From positions 216,139,741 through 216,203,740 of the forward strand of contig CM041465.1 in NCBI GenBank assembly GCA_023213395.1: 64,000 bases of DNA, read 5' to 3'. The stretch is from Cycas panzhihuaensis (lineage: Eukaryota; Cycadophyta). Positions 60,252 to 64,000 of this stretch are shown piece after piece. The position numbers and the translations under genes are program-made. Numbering within the stretch: the stretch's first letter is position 1; the number at the start of each line of letters is the position of its first letter. Under the pieces are notes generated by a model. The model was given only the letters and a program-made list of their open reading frames with translations. It did not search any database and had not been told where the DNA came from.

Positions 60252-61680
60252 ACCAACTTCTCCCATAGGAGTGTGTCCTCAACCCTCATATTCTTATGTG
60301 GGACATCCCTAAGGTATAGTAAGACCCTCTTCCTATATCCTTATTTGATGATTTTCCATTTGGGGGTCACATATTCTTGTCCATTAGGAGGGATAGCTTA
60401 CCCTCCTATCTCTTATGTCCCTTATTAATAAGGGCATCATATTTATAATGCCACCCCTTATTTGCCATATATTGGGGGTAGGCATCCCTATACTACATCC
60501 CCTTATTCTTAGGTTAAACCATTAATCTAACCAAGGACTCATCCCTTCATTGATTATCAGTCAACCCTATTGTTCATCAAGGCTTTAAGAACTAACCTAT
60601 CGCCTCATCCTCTTGAGGTGCCCAAGTTTGATGGCACCTCCTCCTATGACCTAATTGAGCATGTTGGGGCATTTTCCATGGCATGCATAGACTATTAGGC
60701 CTATGACTATATTCTAATAATCATATTCTATCATCTCCCTACTCATTCTATCTCAACCTTTTAGTAGTTAGTTGATAAATTCTTCAACTGTTTTAATGTT
60801 GCCTAACCTTTTGAGAATAGTCTTAAAGCCCTTGTCTTGCTTAAACAAGGCCTTAAGGAACTAAAACATGATTTTATATGGTAGTTCCATGATCTCCTTC
60901 ATTCTTCTAAGGCCACATTTCTTAAAGAATTAAAGCAAGATCTTTTTACAAATGCTTGTGCCCTGAGATGCATGCTGAGATCCTAAAGATAGGAGTGACC
61001 TCTTATGATTCTACCATAGTTAAATGAAGCTATCAATATCTAAGATAGTCTCAAGAAGCTTCCAATGTAGTTGCAATGTTATGAGGCACCCCCTCCCTCA
61101 TATGGCCAAAAGGGGTAACAACTAGCATCTAGGCATCCTATAGGCATCGTCGTCAAGACCCTATACCCCCTTATGTCTATTATTCACTCTTTCGAGTGAA
61201 TGGTTAATGGTCTTAAGTTGAATCAAACTCAAACCTCTCCTAAATCCTAATGTCTTGTCCATCAAACTTCTAAAACTATCTTATCAATGAATGCCAATCC
61301 CAATTCTTAAAAGAAAGGAATACGATCCTCTCTAAAAAAGAAGTAGTATTCCATTCATGGTGAGTGTTTTCATGATGACTCGTGGTGTTGGAAGCAACAC
61401 CCTTAACTTGCCCTATCCATATGAGCCTCCTTTATAGGGTGCTTCCAAGCCAAATTTGGAGCAAGATGTTCATTATGATCCATTCCCTAACCATGAGGAA
61501 TAGGATCACTCCTCAAATTAAGAGAGTGAGGAATAGGAGGCGAACTCCCCCTCCTTCCTCGGATCAGGCAAAGGGCAAGGATCTAGCTAATTCCTCTTCT
61601 CCTTCCAGCCCTATAGCTCAACATTCCTCCTTTTCTTATTCTAAAAACAAGGGAAGGAAGGTGATCTAACTACTTGAGAC
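60252..61680 (+). pseudogene. G3 gag, right of E3
   Basis: Pro/Tyr-rich start, then PLEVPKFDGTSSYDLIEHVGAFSMACID (gypsy capsid: PxFxGxxDPxxHxxxF) and LLKQGLKELKHDFIW. Later comes a polar Ser/Pro/Lys tail ending near 61669. The usual Tat gag features are present but broken by TAG/TAA. Open for 95 codons at 61382-61669. Confidence 0.7.
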
Positions 61681-62420
61681 TATCCATGTATGCTTCATCA
61701 TGCAATCTCAAGTTTCTAGAGAGGCTAGTAAAACTTCCACCTCTCATGAGTAACCCCCTAAAGATGCTCTCTTCATAGAGATTCCTATAGTCATGAAGAA
61801 TATTCCTATGCACATTGGGTACTATGATTTTTGAAGGGAACTTCCCCTATCCATAGGGAAGGGAAAGACCTTCTCTATTATTGAAGAGTTACACTCAATT
61901 TTTATGGGAATGTCCATGATATATGTCTTGCAGAGTTGCCCCAAGTAATGCACTCTTCTTCTAGAAGCTCTTAGTCGTCGAGATACCCTCATACACACTG
62001 TAGGCACTACCTCTCGTGGACCTCTGACCATCTTATTTAACCCTTAAAACCTCCTATCCCCTAGTAAATAGGAATACTATTGGTATTATCCATTCACCAT
62101 TATCATAAATACTCTTGATTTCACCTTGAAGATGACCATCACAGACAACAGTTCCTTGGTTAATGTTATACCTGTGCAAATGATAGAGAAGCTAGACATA
62201 GAGGCTCTTGAGCCTATTCCTTGGAAATGCCAAGGGTATGATGGGAGTGTAAAGCCCCCTTTAGGGACAATGACCCTCCTACTCATCTTAGAGGGGAATA
62301 CCATGTAGGTAGACATAGTTATTCTCAATACCGATGTTAATTACAACCTCTTATTAGGTTGACCATGGCTCGATCAAATGGGAGTTATCTACTCCTTATG
62401 ATAGGGATGACTTAAATTTG
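61681..62420 (+). pseudogene. G3 protease (Tat-type)
   Basis: LKMTITDNSSLVNVIPVQMIEKLDIE, then PIPWKCQGYDGSVKPPLGTMTLLLIL, then DVNYNLLLG-stop-PWLDQMGVI. This follows the Tat signature (V)DGGSSLNV...L...GFDG...G.I.L...Y(N)xLLGRPWxHxxGA. The catalytic DGGS reads DNSS, so the motif is damaged, and the Arg of LLGRPW is a stop. Confidence 0.75.
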
Positions 62421-63040
62421 TCCATGAAGGACAAGTCAAGGTTGTCACTTGTGAGCTTCCTCCCTCTCATGTCTCTCCTCCTAGTTGTCAATCTATCTTT
62501 GATGCCATAGATAACAATTCAGATGAGCCTCTTCCCTCTTTAGGAAAGCTCTTTAAGGGGTCTAATTCCTACCAAGATGAGACCTAGTCTCACCTTGAAC
62601 CTAATCTAGTTAGGTTCACCCTTATTGGCATAGGTAGCTACAACAACCTAGCCCTTATGAGCAAGCCCAATTGGATATTGAGGGCCGTGAACCCCCTCTA
62701 TGATGTGTCACTTTTATTTTCTATACACCTATGAGAGTGTTCCATGAGGATCCTCCCCTTCCTTCAAGTCCCTATTTTAGGACTCCTTGGCCTCTATAGC
62801 CCATTACAAACAAGATTATCCATAAGGTAGATTACTTTAAAAATGATGAAGCCCTATTAGAATATCTAGTAGGGACTTTGCCCAGTTTGCCTTCTAGACA
62901 TGACAAGCTCAGTTTCTAGAAGTGCTTGGTGATTAGTTCTCCATTGGTTGAACTTGACCAAGCCTCCCTTCCACTTAAACCTTCTCTAGATCAAGCCCCC
63001 CTTCACTTCAAAGAGGGGATCATGCTATATGTAAGGGTGA
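62421..63040 (+). other. G3 linker between protease and RT, degraded coding
   Basis: Plus-strand C/T-rich sequence with many stops, in the position of the protease-RT connector. No conserved motif was recognised. Confidence 0.45.
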
Positions 63041-63960
63041 CTTAGGACATTATCCTTACCCCTAATAAGGTCCTTAAGATAGGGGTGAAATATTCACCCT
63101 AAGAAGTGGAAGAATACACCAAACTTTTCTACAAGTTTTGTGACATGTTTGTGTTGGACTATTTTGAAATGAAGGGCATCAACCTTGATATCGTCACTCA
63201 TAACCTCATCACAATCCTAGGCTCTTGCCCTGTTAGACAAAAATAATTCCCCTTACACCTAAAGCTATCTACTATAGTTAAGATAGAAGTCAAGAAGCTA
63301 CTCAATGTAGGTCTAATCACTTCCATTGATTACCTTAAATGGGTCTCCAACATCATTTCCATTACTAAAAAGGATGAGACCATAAGAATTTGTGTTGACT
63401 TTAAGGATATTAATAATGCATGTCCTAAGGATAACTTTCCTTTATATTTCATTGATCAAATCATTGATCAAATTACTGATTTTGAAGTAATGTCCTTAAT
63501 AAATAACTTCTCCAACTATAACCAACTTTAAATATCCCATGAGAACCATTATAAGATGGCTTTTATGACCCCTTTGGGGACCTTTACCTATAAAGCCATG
63601 CTATTTGGTTTAAGGAATGTTGGTGCTACTTACCAGAGGGCCATGCATTTTATCTTTCACAACCTCATCAACAAGATTCTTGAGGTCTTTATGGACAACT
63701 TAATAGGCCTTTCTTGGAGAAGGGTTGATCACCCTACAGACTTCAGAATGAATATTACTAGCTGTCATAAGTACCACATTAGCCTAAACTCATTAGAGTA
63801 TGTTTTTGGGGTAACAACTGGTAAACTCTTAGGGTTCCTTAACTCTATACAAGGAATCCATGACAACCTTGATAAAATTAAACCCATTGTTGATATGCCA
63901 CCCCCAAGGATATAATGGTAAATCAAGTTATTCTTGGGGTAGTTAGGTTTCTTAAGGTGT
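63041..63960 (+). pseudogene. G3 reverse transcriptase (Tat/Ogre-type), runs to window end
   Basis: EVEEYTKLFYKFCDMFV, then DYFEMKGINLDIVTHNL, then VKIEVKKLLNVGLITSIDYLKWVSNII, IRICVDFKDINNACPKDNFPL, MAFMTPLGTFTYKAMLFGLRNVGATYQRAM and EVFMDNLIGLS. The blocks match the Tat lineage, with ACPKD and GATYQRAM as clear marks. Catalytic YVDD is FMDN, so one Asp is lost. The first Asp region reads LINNFSNYNQ for FMDGFSGYNQ. The last part is open for 119 codons (63556-63915). Confidence 0.85.
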
Positions 63961-64000
63961 TTCTTGGTAGACTTTGCTATCAATACCAAATCCTTGACCA

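Overview
This window is non-genic DNA from a large, repeat-rich plant genome. It is strongly AT-rich (about 30% GC by eye) and is built almost entirely of old, inactive LTR retrotransposons: several Ty1/copia families, at least three Ty3/gypsy copies (one chromovirus-like with a chromodomain, one Tat/Ogre-like, one gag fragment) and non-autonomous LTR elements. I found no host protein gene, rRNA, tRNA or CRISPR array. Nearly every premature stop can be read as CAA/CAG/CGA turned into TAA/TAG/TGA, and LTR ends decay as TG to TA and CA to TA. That is the signature of long-term deamination of methylated cytosine. Such decay with low GC would suit a gnetophyte/Welwitschia-type gymnosperm or a giant monocot genome, but the species cannot be fixed from the sequence.

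The layout is resolved mainly by target-site duplications (TSDs). (1) 493-1124: a solo copia LTR (family 'E', TSD ATGAG) that carries a Tat-type reverse transcriptase fragment inside it. (2) 1789-23059: copia element C1, minus strand, TSD TCATC. Its 5' LTR was hit twice. Copia element A (8406-18797, plus, TSD AAAAT) entered nine bases into that LTR, and element B of the same family (10885-16200, plus) later entered A's integrase. A second insertion (19028-22906) split the LTR in the middle; it joins a gag-only element J to a minus-strand LTR fragment of another family. (3) 23301-24140: an 840-bp palindrome with a CA microsatellite at its centre and AT/GA microsatellites within its arms. (4) 24635-25030: a minus-strand LTR with its primer-binding site.

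(5) 25065-40806: copia E2 (minus, TSD AAATA). It contains a solo LTR of its own family (27364-27819) and the gypsy chromovirus G1 (29318-39626, plus). G1's 5' LTR in turn contains the gag-only element F (29372-33070, minus). E2 itself adjoins a gypsy gag fragment, G2, which continues at 40812-41521 and 44883 onward and is interrupted by the non-autonomous element K (41522-44882, TSD AGTGA). (6) 45250-54440: mostly unassignable AT-rich DNA with two further minus-strand 3' LTRs. (7) 54440-64000: Tat-lineage gypsy G3 (plus, running off the window), split in its gag by copia E3 (55113-60251, minus).

No open reading frame looks functional. Each element keeps its domain order (gag, protease, integrase, RT, RNase H for copia; gag, protease, RT, RNase H, integrase, chromodomain for G1) but is broken by stops and frameshifts. 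The most notable observations are the SSR-cored palindrome, nonsense codons shared by A and B, two related gag-only elements with 2-3 kb leaders, the LTR with captured gypsy RT, and the chimeric insertion in C1's LTR.
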